Shown here piece after piece: positions 21,999 to 31,140 of a DNA stretch of 42,175 bases. Below the pieces are notes generated by a model. It searched no databases and was not told where the DNA came from. It saw only the letters and a program-made list of their open reading frames with translations. Position 1 is the stretch's first letter. The number at the start of each line of letters is the position of its first letter. The DNA is from a virus: IMG/VR virus record IMGVR_UViG_3300010354_005044, positions 1 to 42,175 of that record; one strand, given 5' to 3'. Both the position numbers and the translations under genes were made by a program.

Positions 21999-22580
21999 AT
22001 GAGTGAACCAAAAAAAGATTGTGGTTGTGGAAAGAAGAAAAAGTTCTCGGATTCCCCCCTACCTAATAAAGAACCAGCAGTAAAAAAGGCTTTGAGCATG
22101 ATTCAAAGTTATGCTACTGCTGTAGCCTCAAGGGGACTGAAGGATAAAAGAGTAGATAAAACTGTAAAGCAACTAAGAGTTTTAAGTTGCTTTGGAAATG
22201 AACACAACGGCGGTGTATTACCTCCTTGTGCTCATCTTAAAAAATCTTCTACTGATGGTAAATTTTACTGCGGTGCATGCGGCTGCGGAGATAGAAAAAA
22301 TACTTGGTTAAATGGAAAAGATGAGGAATATAGCAAACTAGATTATCCAAATGTTTCATGTCCTCTATCAATGCCAGGATTTAGCAATTATACTATGAGT
22401 TTGCCGCAGGAAGCCAAAGAGCCAGAGTCTAGAAAACACTATATTGAAAATCTTGAATTTAATTCTGTTCAAAATGTAGAAGTTACTATGCCAGATACCC
22501 CAAAAGAAATTTCTGATATTTTGGATAAAATAAAGCAAAAAATGGAAGAAACTAAAAATTCTCAACCCCCTTCAGAATAA
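21999..22580 (+). CDS. Cysteine-rich, probably metal-binding protein
   Basis: A 193-residue protein with eight cysteines: CGCGKKKK at 8-15, C64, C77 (PPCAHL), then C91-G-A-C94-G-C96-GD and C121 (SCPLSMPGF). The spacing suggests zinc or an iron-sulfur centre; the CxxCxC-GD core with a following PxxSCP is the most telling part. The last 50 residues form a charged helix (EISDILDKIKQKMEE). No named family recognised. It lies between the last baseplate gene and the neck genes, with a GAGG site before the ATG, so it is probably made late and may be a virion or assembly protein. Confidence 0.65.
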   Translation: MSEPKKDCGCGKKKKFSDSPLPNKEPAVKKALSMIQSYATAVASRGLKDKRVDKTVKQLRVLSCFGNEHNGGVLPPCAHLKKSSTDGKFYCGACGCGDRKNTWLNGKDEEYSKLDYPNVSCPLSMPGFSNYTMSLPQEAKEPESRKHYIENLEFNSVQNVEVTMPDTPKEISDILDKIKQKMEETKNSQPPSE

Positions 22581-22596
22581 TATAAGTTTTGTTGTG

Positions 22597-22604
22597 CATA
22601 AATA
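22597..22604 (+). promoter_or_regulatory. Late-promoter-like box CATAAATA before gene 13
   Basis: One mismatch to TATAAATA in the 30-base gap before gp13. Predicted start 22610, one base before the ATG at 22611. The next bases (TTTTCA) hold no Shine-Dalgarno sequence. Confidence 0.55.
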
Positions 22605-22610
22605 TTTTCA

Positions 22611-23414
22611 ATGGCACAACCAAACTCAAGAGATTCTATAATACAATATGCCTACAGGCAGCTAGGTGCTCCAGTAATTGAAATTAATGTAGATTACGAG
22701 CAAGCTAATGACCGCCTTGATGACGCTTTGCAATTTTTTGCAGAGCGTCATTTTGATGGGGTCGAGAGAGCATATTTTAGTTATCAGGTAACAGATACTG
22801 ATATACAAAATAAGTATATCAATACTAATTCGTTTGGACCAATTGTCGGTGCGTCTGGCGGCGATCCAAATGGATATGATATTTTATCAATTATACGAGT
22901 ATTTCCATTTGGTTCTTTAAATGCAAATGAATTATTTGATGTAAGATATCAAATGGCATTAAATGATGTTTACGGAATAAACACAAATCTTGGTTTTGTT
23001 AATTCTGCCCCGATAGCAAATTTTGATATAACAAAACGTTATATTAGAATGATCGAAATGATGTTCGATCCGGAAAGAACAATTAGATTCAATAAAGTAA
23101 CAAATAAACTTTATATCGAAACTGATTGGAGCACACTCAAGGCAGGAACATTCTTGGCTATTGAGGGTTATGTCAATCTTGATCCAGATACATACCCAGA
23201 AATTTACAATGATAGAATGCTTAAAAAGTATTTTACTGCATTAATAAAGAAACAATGGGGAGCCAATCTTTCAAAATTTGATGGAGTATCATTGCCCGGT
23301 GGAGTTGCCTTACGAGGGGGACAAATACTAGCAGAGGCAGTTCAAGAGATTGCAATTCTTGAGGATCAGATTATTTCCGCATATGAATTACCACCAGATA
23401 TGATGACTGGATAA
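22611..23414 (+). CDS. 13: Neck protein gp13
   Basis: Forms with gp14 the neck ring that closes the filled head and joins it to the tail. The 267 residues (T4: 309) show the typical order: N-terminal helix with IIQYAYRQLGAPVIEIN and the DDALQFFAERHFDG run, a middle with VFPFGSLNANELFDVRYQ, and a C-terminal half with MFDPERTIRFNKVTNKLYI, YNDRMLKKYFTALIKKQWG, and GGVALRGGQIL. It is the first gene of the neck-terminase-sheath series, behind a late-promoter-like box that puts the transcription start at the ATG. Confidence 0.92.
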   Translation: MAQPNSRDSIIQYAYRQLGAPVIEINVDYEQANDRLDDALQFFAERHFDGVERAYFSYQVTDTDIQNKYINTNSFGPIVGASGGDPNGYDILSIIRVFPFGSLNANELFDVRYQMALNDVYGINTNLGFVNSAPIANFDITKRYIRMIEMMFDPERTIRFNKVTNKLYIETDWSTLKAGTFLAIEGYVNLDPDTYPEIYNDRMLKKYFTALIKKQWGANLSKFDGVSLPGGVALRGGQILAEAVQEIAILEDQIISAYELPPDMMTG

Positions 23415-23415
23415 T

Positions 23416-24354
23416 ATGGCTTTAAATCCTTACTTTAGATTCCAAAATACAGAACAAAATGTTGTTGAAGACAACATCATTGAAATTATTCGTATGATGG
23501 GTAAAAATGTTTGGTATATTCCAAGAGAAAATGTGAACTTGGATAGATTATTTGGAGAAGATCAGCTCAATCGATTTACAAAAGCTTATCAGATTGAAAT
23601 GTATGTTGCTTCGTCAGCTGGATTTGATGGCACTGATGTTATAACTAAATTCGGCTTAGAAGTAAAGGATAGAGTAAATCTTGTAGTTAGTAAAAAACGA
23701 TTCACTAACGAAGTAACTACTAAAAATTCTACCATCATAAGACCGCGTGAAGGAGATCTTATATTCTTTCCACTAACTAAAACATTATTTGAAATAAACT
23801 TTGTTGAACACGAATTACCATTTTATCAACTAGATAAAAATTATGTGTTTACATTGAATTGTGAAACTTTTGTTTACTCTGCGGAAGAATTCGAAACTGG
23901 AAATACGGATATGGATTCTTTGGCCGATACGAAGCAAGGAATTTACAATTTCACCATAGGTGCTACCTTCTCCGGATTTACAGCTGCTTACAATAAGGCA
24001 GTTCGCGGAGAACAGTATTATGTTCCTGGTTCTGTCTCTGGAACTACGTCATACTTCCGTATGCTTGATTACGATCTATCTGGAACGCAGATGACTGGCA
24101 AGCTAGCATCTATAGACGGAATTACCTTCCTCAATCCAACGGTTCTCACCAGCTCTGTATCTGGTGCAACATTCAAGATTCTATCAGTATCCTCGACAAA
24201 CGATATCGTCACAATCAATCCTATATTGGAAGATTTGTCTGGAGAAATACAGCCTCTAGACTATCAACGAGGCTTCACAGGAAGCGGAAGCAAAATAGAT
24301 ACTCCTATAGTCAATTTCAGTGAAACTGATCCGTTCTCGGAGGGTAATTACTAA
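23416..24354 (+). CDS. 14: Neck protein gp14
   Basis: Neck protein that works with gp13. 312 residues (T4: 256). The N-terminal half is diagnostic: LVEDNIIEIIRMMGKNVWYIPRE-type opening, LDRLFGEDQLNRFTKA and a DVITKFGLEVKDRVNLVVS strand, then PREGDLIFFPLTKTLFEI. The last 130 residues are an extra beta-rich domain (Ser, Gly, Thr) not in T4. Base composition shifts: the first half is AT-rich, the last part (from about 23930) uses many C-ending codons. It begins one base after gp13. Confidence 0.92.
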   Translation: MALNPYFRFQNTEQNVVEDNIIEIIRMMGKNVWYIPRENVNLDRLFGEDQLNRFTKAYQIEMYVASSAGFDGTDVITKFGLEVKDRVNLVVSKKRFTNEVTTKNSTIIRPREGDLIFFPLTKTLFEINFVEHELPFYQLDKNYVFTLNCETFVYSAEEFETGNTDMDSLADTKQGIYNFTIGATFSGFTAAYNKAVRGEQYYVPGSVSGTTSYFRMLDYDLSGTQMTGKLASIDGITFLNPTVLTSSVSGATFKILSVSSTNDIVTINPILEDLSGEIQPLDYQRGFTGSGSKIDTPIVNFSETDPFSEGNY

Positions 24355-25403
24355 TGTTTAATTCGTATGATAACCAATCTATAAGAAAACTGGTAATTGC
24401 CTTTGGCTCATTATTTGATGAAATTTATGTTTCAAGAAAAAATGATACAACATCGGTAACAGAAAAAGTAAAAGTTCCTATTACATTTTCTTCGAAGGAA
24501 AAGTTTCTACGCAGATTAGAATCAAATTCCTCCATAACCGATAATGTAAAAACACAGATAAATATTCCCTATTTAAGTTTTGAAGTTTCAAATATTGCAT
24601 ATGACTTCGGTAGGAAAAGAAATAAACTATTAACAACTAATGAGGCTGTTACAGCTGCGGATGGTAGTATTTCCGAAAGCTATAAAACATTCTCAGAAAC
24701 TCCAATTAATGTAGCCTTCAATCTTTACTTTTATTCTAGAAGTCTGAATGAATTATTCCAAGTATTAGAACAAATACTTCCTTATTTTAATCCAGAATTT
24801 AATATTAGAATCAATTTCAATAAAATATTTAAAAATGTAAATATACCAATTGCTTACAGAGATTTTAAAATAATTGATGATTATGAAGGATCTTTGCAAT
24901 CACGCCGAATGATGATTGGAGTAATATCTTTTGTAGCTTCCTCGTATGTCTTTGGTGAAATAAAGCCAACTACTCTTATTGAAGATGTTATTGACGATAC
25001 TGCTCCAGATCCAAATCTTGATCCTGATGAAGATCCTGTACCAACTACATCTATACAAATAAGTTCAAGTTTTGGAGTTAATACTTATTTCTTACCAATT
25101 GGTCAAAATGGATTTACAAATAATTTAACTTGGACAGAAACCAGCGTTTCTGATCTAAATACTGTTGTTAGTATTTTAACTACAACAAATAGAGTAGTTT
25201 ATACACAAATAATTCCTGCTGGAACTTTGGCCCTCACGACAGCACAGACTACTAGTATAATAAACGCTATTTGTGAAGAATTTAATTTATGTGGAATTGA
25301 GGATGGAATACAAAGAAAATTAGTTTTAAAAATCCAAAATGGAACAACCGTGGCTCAAAAAGATTTTAAAGCAGTAATGGATTGTACTACAGTATGTCAG
25401 TAA
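24354..25403 (+). CDS. 15: Tail sheath stabiliser and completion protein gp15
   Basis: Caps the finished tail and holds the sheath. Residues 1-220 match T4 gp15 (272 aa): SIRKLVIAFGSLFDEI, then VKVPITFSSKEKFLRRLES, PINVAFNLYFYSRSLNEL, QVLEQILPYFNPEFNI and the RRMMIGVISFV strand. Residues 225-245 are an acidic Pro/Asp linker, followed by a beta-type domain of about 100 residues that T4 gp15 lacks. A GGAGGG site precedes the ATG, and the ATG overlaps the gp14 stop. The gp16 gene starts inside its end. Confidence 0.92.
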   Translation: MFNSYDNQSIRKLVIAFGSLFDEIYVSRKNDTTSVTEKVKVPITFSSKEKFLRRLESNSSITDNVKTQINIPYLSFEVSNIAYDFGRKRNKLLTTNEAVTAADGSISESYKTFSETPINVAFNLYFYSRSLNELFQVLEQILPYFNPEFNIRINFNKIFKNVNIPIAYRDFKIIDDYEGSLQSRRMMIGVISFVASSYVFGEIKPTTLIEDVIDDTAPDPNLDPDEDPVPTTSIQISSSFGVNTYFLPIGQNGFTNNLTWTETSVSDLNTVVSILTTTNRVVYTQIIPAGTLALTTAQTTSIINAICEEFNLCGIEDGIQRKLVLKIQNGTTVAQKDFKAVMDCTTVCQ

Positions 25404-25816
25404 ATAAATTAAATGATTTTTTTGAAATAGAATCTGCTGGAAAAACAGCTAACAGCGAAATTCAGAAATCATCTGAAAATGATTATGAATATGCCAGAGA
25501 AAATTTGTATGACATAATTCAAAAATCAAAAGTTGCCCTTGAGGGAATCATGAAGGTTGCCTCTGAGGGAGATTCACCAAGAGCATATGAAGTCGTGACT
25601 CAAATGCTCAAAACCATGTCAGAGATCAACAAGGATCTTATAGATTTGGAAAAGATCAAGAACGAAGCAAACAAGACCACAATAAAGACAACCACAAATA
25701 ATTCGTTCTTTATTGGCTCAACAAGTGATCTTCAGGATTTAATCAATCCTGAACGGAGCAAGAAAAAGGCTCTAGATATAATTGATGCGGAAGTGAAGAA
25801 TGTCGAGGAAATTTAA
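25394..25816 (+). CDS. 16: Terminase small subunit gp16
   Basis: Recognises phage DNA and stimulates the gp17 packaging motor. 140 residues from the ATG (T4: 164). The central part matches the family: YEYARENLYDIIQKSKVALEGI, the AYEVVTQMLKTMSEINKDLIDLEKI coiled coil and a basic C-terminal portion SKKKALDIIDAEVKN. A TTG at 25382 would add four residues; the ATG at 25394 is preferred. It overlaps gp15 by ten bases and gp17 by 17 bases, a tight packaging operon. Confidence 0.9.
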   Translation: MSVNKLNDFFEIESAGKTANSEIQKSSENDYEYARENLYDIIQKSKVALEGIMKVASEGDSPRAYEVVTQMLKTMSEINKDLIDLEKIKNEANKTTIKTTTNNSFFIGSTSDLQDLINPERSKKKALDIIDAEVKNVEEI

Positions 25817-27449
25817 AGGTTACTTAGGTAATCCAAACCTAAAAGAAGCTGGAGTAAAGATTGACTTCACCGAAGAACAGATTCGGGAGTATGTTCGTTG
25901 CTCCCAGGATCCAATCTATTTCATCAAGAAATACATCAAAGTCGTGTCTCTGGATAAGGGTCTAGTTCCATTTGAACTATACGATTATCAGGAGGAAATG
26001 GTCAAGAAAATGCATGACAATCGTTATATCATTGCCAAACTGCCTCGTCAGTCTGGTAAGAGCACCACGATTGTAGCCTTCATTCTACATTACATTCTGT
26101 TCAACCAGAGCATGAGCGTGGGTATTCTGGCCAACAAGATGAATACAGCCAGAGAAATTCTTGGCAGACTTCGCCTAGCCTACGAATATCTTCCCAAGTG
26201 GCTTCAGCAGGGTATCATTGAATGGAACAAGACTTCTATTCATTTGGAGAATGGCTCCAAGGTCATGGCCTCTGCCACCTCATCATCCGCTGTTCGTGGT
26301 GGTTCGTTTAACTTAATCTTCTTGGACGAATTTGCTCACGTTCCCCAGAACGTGGCCGAAGAGTTTTTTAGTTCAGTTTACCCTACAATTACATCAGGTC
26401 AGACAACCAAAGTATTCATGGTATCTACCCCAAACGGTCTGAACATGTTCTACAGCTTCTGGAAGGGGGCTACAAGGAAGCCTGGGGACGAAGGAAAGAA
26501 CGAGTACGTCCCCATAGAGGTATCATGGAGACAGGTTCCTAAGTACGCTGGTGGGCCTCTGCGAGATGAGGAATGGAAGCAGCAGATGATTGCTCAAACC
26601 AGCGAACAGCAATTTGAGCAAGAATTTGAGTGTTCATTCCTTGGATCTTCAAATACTTTGATTAGTTCAAGTAAACTAAATTTATTGCAATTTGACAAAC
26701 CTTTAGTTAAAGAACCGGGGGGTCTTTACATCTACGACGAACCGAAAGACGAGCATGCTTACTTCATTATGGTCGATACTGCTAGAGGCCAAGGTAGAGA
26801 CTACACGGCAATGGTAGTAATTGATTCTACTGAAAAACCACACAGAGTTGTGGCTAGGTATCGAAACAATACCATTTCGCCATTTGATGTTCCTCCCGAA
26901 TTATATGCTTTGGCGACAAAATATAATAACGCCCACTTACTAATCGAAGTAAATGACATTGGTGGCCAGATTGCCGATGTTATGCATGAAGAATTTGAAT
27001 ACGAAAACATCATTCAGACCACGATGATGGGTAGAGCTGGCCAGAAAGTTTCTCTTGGGTTTGGAAGAGGAACAAAACAAAGAGGGGTTAGAACCAGCGC
27101 AGCAGTCAAAAAACTGGGGTGTGCTGTTCTAAAAACTCTAATCGAACAAGATAAATTACTTGTTAGGGATTATGACATCATTCAAGAATTGATGACATTT
27201 ATTTCCAAACATCAAACATTTTGTGCGGATGATGGTTATACAGACGATTTAGTTATGTGCTTGGTTTTATTTGGATGGCTAACTCGACAGGGCTACTTTG
27301 AAGAGATCATAGACATACAAAGGAAAAAAATTATAAATACCACAGAGAAAGAGGAGGAAGAGAACACTACTTTTTTTATGGGTTCGCGGGAATTTGATAT
27401 AGAAAACACATTTAAAGAAGGTAATTCTCTTTGGTTTACCGAGGAATAA
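25800..27449 (+). CDS. 17: Terminase large subunit gp17
   Basis: Packaging ATPase and nuclease that drives DNA into the prohead. 549 residues (T4: 610). ATPase domain: Walker A RQSGKST at 83-89, Walker B LIFLDE at 172-177, motif III MVSTPNG at 208-213. Nuclease domain: MVDTARGQGRDYTAMVVID with the metal Asp near 326, a middle LLIEVNDIGGQIA, and a late DDGYTDDLVMCL with further acidic residues. It overlaps gp16. Base composition changes inside the gene: before about 26640 it is GC-richer, after that it is AT-rich. A perfect late promoter box for the sheath genes lies in its 3' end. Confidence 0.97.
   Translation: MSRKFKGYLGNPNLKEAGVKIDFTEEQIREYVRCSQDPIYFIKKYIKVVSLDKGLVPFELYDYQEEMVKKMHDNRYIIAKLPRQSGKSTTIVAFILHYILFNQSMSVGILANKMNTAREILGRLRLAYEYLPKWLQQGIIEWNKTSIHLENGSKVMASATSSSAVRGGSFNLIFLDEFAHVPQNVAEEFFSSVYPTITSGQTTKVFMVSTPNGLNMFYSFWKGATRKPGDEGKNEYVPIEVSWRQVPKYAGGPLRDEEWKQQMIAQTSEQQFEQEFECSFLGSSNTLISSSKLNLLQFDKPLVKEPGGLYIYDEPKDEHAYFIMVDTARGQGRDYTAMVVIDSTEKPHRVVARYRNNTISPFDVPPELYALATKYNNAHLLIEVNDIGGQIADVMHEEFEYENIIQTTMMGRAGQKVSLGFGRGTKQRGVRTSAAVKKLGCAVLKTLIEQDKLLVRDYDIIQELMTFISKHQTFCADDGYTDDLVMCLVLFGWLTRQGYFEEIIDIQRKKIINTTEKEEEENTTFFMGSREFDIENTFKEGNSLWFTEE
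27332..27339 (+). promoter_or_regulatory. T4-type late promoter, perfect TATAAATA, inside gene 17
   Basis: Exact TATAAATA with A/T-rich flanks, about 117 bases before the first sheath gene. It would let the sheath and tube genes be expressed more strongly than the terminase. Confidence 0.6.
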
Positions 27450-27455
27450 AAAAAT

Positions 27456-28625
27456 ATGCCATCAATTAACATTTTCGAAAACTCAACACCTATCATAGCA
27501 GGAATCGAAGCAGAAGCTTCATCTCACCTATCGGCGTTTATTTGCGGATATTCATTATACCACAAAATTACCCAGGCAGATGCTACTCAATTGGGTTACA
27601 AAATATTTAATACTCCAAATGAACTTTTATCAACATTTGATATTACAGTTCTGAGCGGAGTTTCTTCTGGGTTTGCGTCTGGTGCTGGTTTTAGCGGTGG
27701 AACAATTCACGACAGAGAATTACATGCAGCTCTAAATTACTTGCAATATGGTGGCATTTTGGTTGCTGCTACTGGAGCCACTGCTCTAAACAATACAAAT
27801 CTATCAATCGATAGCGTTTTCTGCGAAGATAATTCTAAATTTAATGATGTAATCAATTTAGTTGCAATGAGACAAGATTGTGTTGGTATTTTGGGATGTT
27901 CGGCAGAATATCACAGCGGTACTTCAGCTTCATATCCAACAAATAATTTGGCAATCTATTCGATGTATGGCATCACCGGAATCACTGGAGCCACAAGCAT
28001 TGATGAGAATTTCTTCAGCATAATTGGAAGAAAGACCAGAGAAAGAATATACGGAGCAACGGGAACAATTACTTTACTTTTAGGTTCAGATGTTGCTGGT
28101 CTAATGGCTGTATCGGACAATCTATATGGCCCATGGAATCCTCCAGCTGGAATTAGAAAGGGAGAAATCTTATCTTTCACAAACTTTGAACCCAAACTCA
28201 GTGAAACAAATATTGATTCTTTAAATGATACCTATGGAATCAATAGTTTGAGCGGAGTCTATGGTTATCCGGATAGAGTCTTCGTCATGGGAGATTCGTC
28301 CTTAGAACAAGTAGATTCAGATAGAATGCACATAGGCATTTCAAGACTAATTCTTCACATCAAGAGAGCGATCAAACCATTACTACAGGGAGTATTGTTT
28401 GAAGTTAATAATTCTTCTACTAGAACAGCACTATCAAATAGTGTAGTTAATATTTTAGATAGAATTAGATCTAGAAGTGGAATTAGAAGCTTTACTGTAG
28501 TATGCAATGAAACAAACAATACAGATACAGTAATCAATGCTAAACAATTGATAATTGATATTTCATTCGTACCATATTACACAATTGAAACAGTTACATT
28601 TAGATTTGTCCTCACTCAAGCTTAA
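27456..28625 (+). CDS. 18: Tail sheath protein, copy 1 (gp18-like)
   Basis: Contractile sheath subunit. 389 residues (T4 gp18: 659), i.e. a compact sheath. The C-terminal half matches the sheath core: GSDVAGLMAVSD, PWNPPAGIRKG, YGYPDRVFVMGD, DRMHIGISRLILHIKRAI, and the final strand IIDISFVPYYTIETVTFRF that holds neighbours together. The N-terminal part has HDRELHAALNYLQYGGIL. The gene starts seven bases after gp17 with a GAGG site and ends one base into the next gene, a second, divergent sheath copy. Confidence 0.93.
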   Translation: MPSINIFENSTPIIAGIEAEASSHLSAFICGYSLYHKITQADATQLGYKIFNTPNELLSTFDITVLSGVSSGFASGAGFSGGTIHDRELHAALNYLQYGGILVAATGATALNNTNLSIDSVFCEDNSKFNDVINLVAMRQDCVGILGCSAEYHSGTSASYPTNNLAIYSMYGITGITGATSIDENFFSIIGRKTRERIYGATGTITLLLGSDVAGLMAVSDNLYGPWNPPAGIRKGEILSFTNFEPKLSETNIDSLNDTYGINSLSGVYGYPDRVFVMGDSSLEQVDSDRMHIGISRLILHIKRAIKPLLQGVLFEVNNSSTRTALSNSVVNILDRIRSRSGIRSFTVVCNETNNTDTVINAKQLIIDISFVPYYTIETVTFRFVLTQA

Positions 28626-29920
28626 TGGCCTTTACATATTCCATAAAGCAAATAGATTCGAAGAAAGTCGTAGATGGGGGATTTCTCATCTACGACTCTC
28701 TTTTATTCAGTGTTTTAGGAATAACTAGCACTCATGTTCTGTTAGAATCTGTAAGTGATTTTACAAAATTAATAAATGATGCAGATTATACGCAGATAGG
28801 TGCGTCAGTAACTGATTCAGAAGTATTTCTTAAAGAAGTAAATAATACATCTTCGACAGCATCTAAAACAGATATAAGAAAAATAGATTTTTATTTTAAT
28901 TATATTTTAGATGCTCTTCATTATAATTATAACATTTATTTGATAAATGCTTCTACCGAAAGTAACATTTATGATGTTTTTTCCAAATATGATTTGGATT
29001 ATTTAGTGTATGATCCTATTAAGACAACAATTTCTTCGGATTTAATTTCAGAAATAAAACTTAAACAAATACCAATTTTATTAAATGCGTCTATCGATCA
29101 AAATTCATTTAGATCATTAGAAAATTTATATATTTTAAATAATCAGACAAATATAAATTATAAATTTGATAATTTTTACGCTAGAACAGAATTGAGTGAT
29201 GCCGATTTCAATCAATTAACTTTTACAATAGGAGGAGTTAAAAGATTAAAAAGATATTATGGCGACGAAAATATTAATGATGACACTGAGTACAGCAATA
29301 GTCCATATATCTTAGTATCATTACTAAGTGATGCAGCTGGTATGATGGCAAGAAGCTATTCTTATTATCCATGGAATAGCCCAGCTGGATTTAGAAATGG
29401 TAAAGTCTTAAATCAAATTTTTACGAAAATAAATTTACCGAATATTAAATTTACAGAAACTATAATTCCGCAAACACCAGTCGATATAACATTTAACTCT
29501 GGAACAGAACTTAAGACTGCTCAAAATAGAGGAATAAACTGTATATTAAATGTATCTGGTCCAAATGGAAAAGAGTATTTCTTATCAACCGATTTTTCTG
29601 GAAATACAGCTTCCTCAAACACAGTAAAACAAACATTTACTTATGCTAACACATATTCTTATATCGTAAGAAACAGTAAATCTATTTTGAACGAATTCAG
29701 ATTTGAATTAAATTCTCCAGAAAATAGAGAATTAATATCCAATAGATTAAATGTTTTACTTGAAGATGTGCAGTTAAATGGTGGAATAGACTCTTATGGA
29801 GTTATTTGCAACGAATCAAATAACTCCGAATCATCTATAGCTCAAAATATAATAGTTGTTGATATATCATTTAAACCTATACAAAGCCCCTCAATAATAA
29901 GTCTTAATTTTACTATATAA
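28625..29920 (+). CDS. Tail sheath protein, copy 2 (diverged paralogue)
   Basis: A 431-residue relative of the preceding sheath protein. Shared landmarks: LSDAAGMMARS (copy 1: SDVAGLMAVS), YPWNSPAGFRNGKVLN (PWNPPAGIRKGEIL), ILNEFRFELNSPENRELI, GGIDSYGVICNESNNSES, and the last strand IIVVDISFKPIQSPSIISLNF. The N-terminal third is not alike and is more AT-rich. Both copies keep the C-terminal interlocking strand, so both may be built into the tail, perhaps in different layers or as a mixed sheath. The ATG overlaps the copy 1 stop by one base. Confidence 0.9.
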   Translation: MAFTYSIKQIDSKKVVDGGFLIYDSLLFSVLGITSTHVLLESVSDFTKLINDADYTQIGASVTDSEVFLKEVNNTSSTASKTDIRKIDFYFNYILDALHYNYNIYLINASTESNIYDVFSKYDLDYLVYDPIKTTISSDLISEIKLKQIPILLNASIDQNSFRSLENLYILNNQTNINYKFDNFYARTELSDADFNQLTFTIGGVKRLKRYYGDENINDDTEYSNSPYILVSLLSDAAGMMARSYSYYPWNSPAGFRNGKVLNQIFTKINLPNIKFTETIIPQTPVDITFNSGTELKTAQNRGINCILNVSGPNGKEYFLSTDFSGNTASSNTVKQTFTYANTYSYIVRNSKSILNEFRFELNSPENRELISNRLNVLLEDVQLNGGIDSYGVICNESNNSESSIAQNIIVVDISFKPIQSPSIISLNFTI

Positions 29921-29941
29921 TAAAGAATTTGAGGTAATTCG

Positions 29942-30496
29942 ATGGCAAATAAAATAGATGACTTCATCAATGGATTTAGAGGCGGTACTAGAAAAAATCG
30001 CTTTAGGGTAGAAGGAACTTTTCCTGCCAATAGCGGTGGGGATGCTAATAAATTGCAATATCACGTTCTTTCCGCTTCTCTTCCAAGCTCAACCCTTGGG
30101 ATTGTAAATTTCCCATATAGAGGAAGATTAATTCCTTATGTTGGAGATAGAACTTATGAGCCGTGGGATGTTTTGGTATTAGACGATAGAGGTGCTGGCC
30201 TGTATAAAGCATTTCAGGCATGGAGCGAAAAGATTAATAATCAAGAAACAAACACTCATGCCTATGCAGCTAATGATAGTTGGTTCCAAGGAACTGCGGA
30301 TGCCATTCAAAATAGTAGTTGGAAAATCAATCAACTTGATTTAGGAGGAGCTGTAATTAAAACTATTACTCTTAGATCTTGTTGGCCAGGATTCATCAGT
30401 CCACTTCAATTTAACATGGCAGATACCGGATTCAATTCATTTGCTGTAAGATTAAATTATAATTATATTAGTATTAATGGCGTAAATCCAGTTTAA
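29942..30496 (+). CDS. 19: Tail tube protein, copy 1 (gp19-like)
   Basis: A 184-residue gp19-type tube protein (T4: 163). Landmarks: FINGFRGGTRKNRFRVEG, LPSSTLGIVNFPYRGRLIPY, VGDRTYEPWDVLVL, and the end SCWPGFISPLQFN then FAVRLNYNYIS. Tube proteins stack as hexamers under the sheath to form the DNA channel. This is the most diverged of three tandem tube genes; the central segments between the YRGR and WPGF motifs differ from the other two. A GAGG site precedes the ATG. Confidence 0.88.
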   Translation: MANKIDDFINGFRGGTRKNRFRVEGTFPANSGGDANKLQYHVLSASLPSSTLGIVNFPYRGRLIPYVGDRTYEPWDVLVLDDRGAGLYKAFQAWSEKINNQETNTHAYAANDSWFQGTADAIQNSSWKINQLDLGGAVIKTITLRSCWPGFISPLQFNMADTGFNSFAVRLNYNYISINGVNPV

Positions 30497-30508
30497 TAAG
30501 TAATAATT

Positions 30509-31129
30509 ATGTCAGTACAGAACTTTATTACGAATTTTAATGGTGGGACACGAAAAAATAGATTTCGTGTATTTTGTGATATACCTGGATTTTCAATTCC
30601 ACAAGTTCCTGGTACTACCCCCAATACTACGCCAGCTTCTGTAACATCAGCTCCAGCTGGACAGCCAAGCCCAAGAGGTGGATTTGACGATTTTCACGTT
30701 TTGGCAGCAGCAATGCCTGCCTCAATTATAACTACTAATCCTATCGACTATCAGGGTAGAAAAATTTTATACCCAGGAGATAGAATTTATAGTGCTGATG
30801 GATTCAATGTTTGGACAGTCACTATTCAAGATGATATAAGTGGAGGATCTGGCCTTACGAGCAATTTGTGGTCCAAATTGCACATATGGTGCAATGGTAT
30901 CAATTCCAACAATAATAATATTGGAAATACTACATCTGCATCTGAAGCAGACATAACAGTAGAACAATTAAATTTAAATGGAACCGCTGTTTTAAAAAGA
31001 GCTGTTTTGAAAAGAGCATGGCCACAATCTGTTGGTCAAGTAGATATGGAAATGCAGGCTAGAGATCAATATAATTCTTTTGATGTAACGTTCTGTTTTA
31101 AATATGTTCAATACGAAAGTTTAGCTTAA
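30509..31129 (+). CDS. Tail tube protein, copy 2 (gp19-like)
   Basis: A 206-residue tube protein of the gp19 family: FITNFNGGTRKNRFRVFC, then a Pro/Thr-rich insertion (TTPNTTPASVTSAP) with about 20 extra residues, then AAAMPASIITTNPIDY, YPGDRIYSADG and the tail MEMQARDQYNSFDVTF. Between 30704 and 30816 the DNA is nearly identical to copy 3. No Shine-Dalgarno sequence precedes its ATG; it may be translated by coupling to copy 1. It follows copy 1 by 12 bases. Confidence 0.88.
   Translation: MSVQNFITNFNGGTRKNRFRVFCDIPGFSIPQVPGTTPNTTPASVTSAPAGQPSPRGGFDDFHVLAAAMPASIITTNPIDYQGRKILYPGDRIYSADGFNVWTVTIQDDISGGSGLTSNLWSKLHIWCNGINSNNNNIGNTTSASEADITVEQLNLNGTAVLKRAVLKRAWPQSVGQVDMEMQARDQYNSFDVTFCFKYVQYESLA
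30704..30816 (+). repeat. 113-bp direct repeat shared by tube copies 2 and 3
   Basis: 30704-30816 and 31264-31376 are identical except for one base. A second shared block (31046-31089 and 31603-31646, 44 bases, one difference) covers the C-terminal strand. Flanking coding DNA differs a good deal more, so recent gene conversion, not just ancient duplication, is likely. Confidence 0.92.
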
Positions 31130-31140
31130 AGGATAAAACA

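Noticed and set aside
25800-27449. Intron or inserted homing gene in gene 17
   Set aside because: The frame is continuous and all terminase motifs follow in order; the change in composition is only in codon use.
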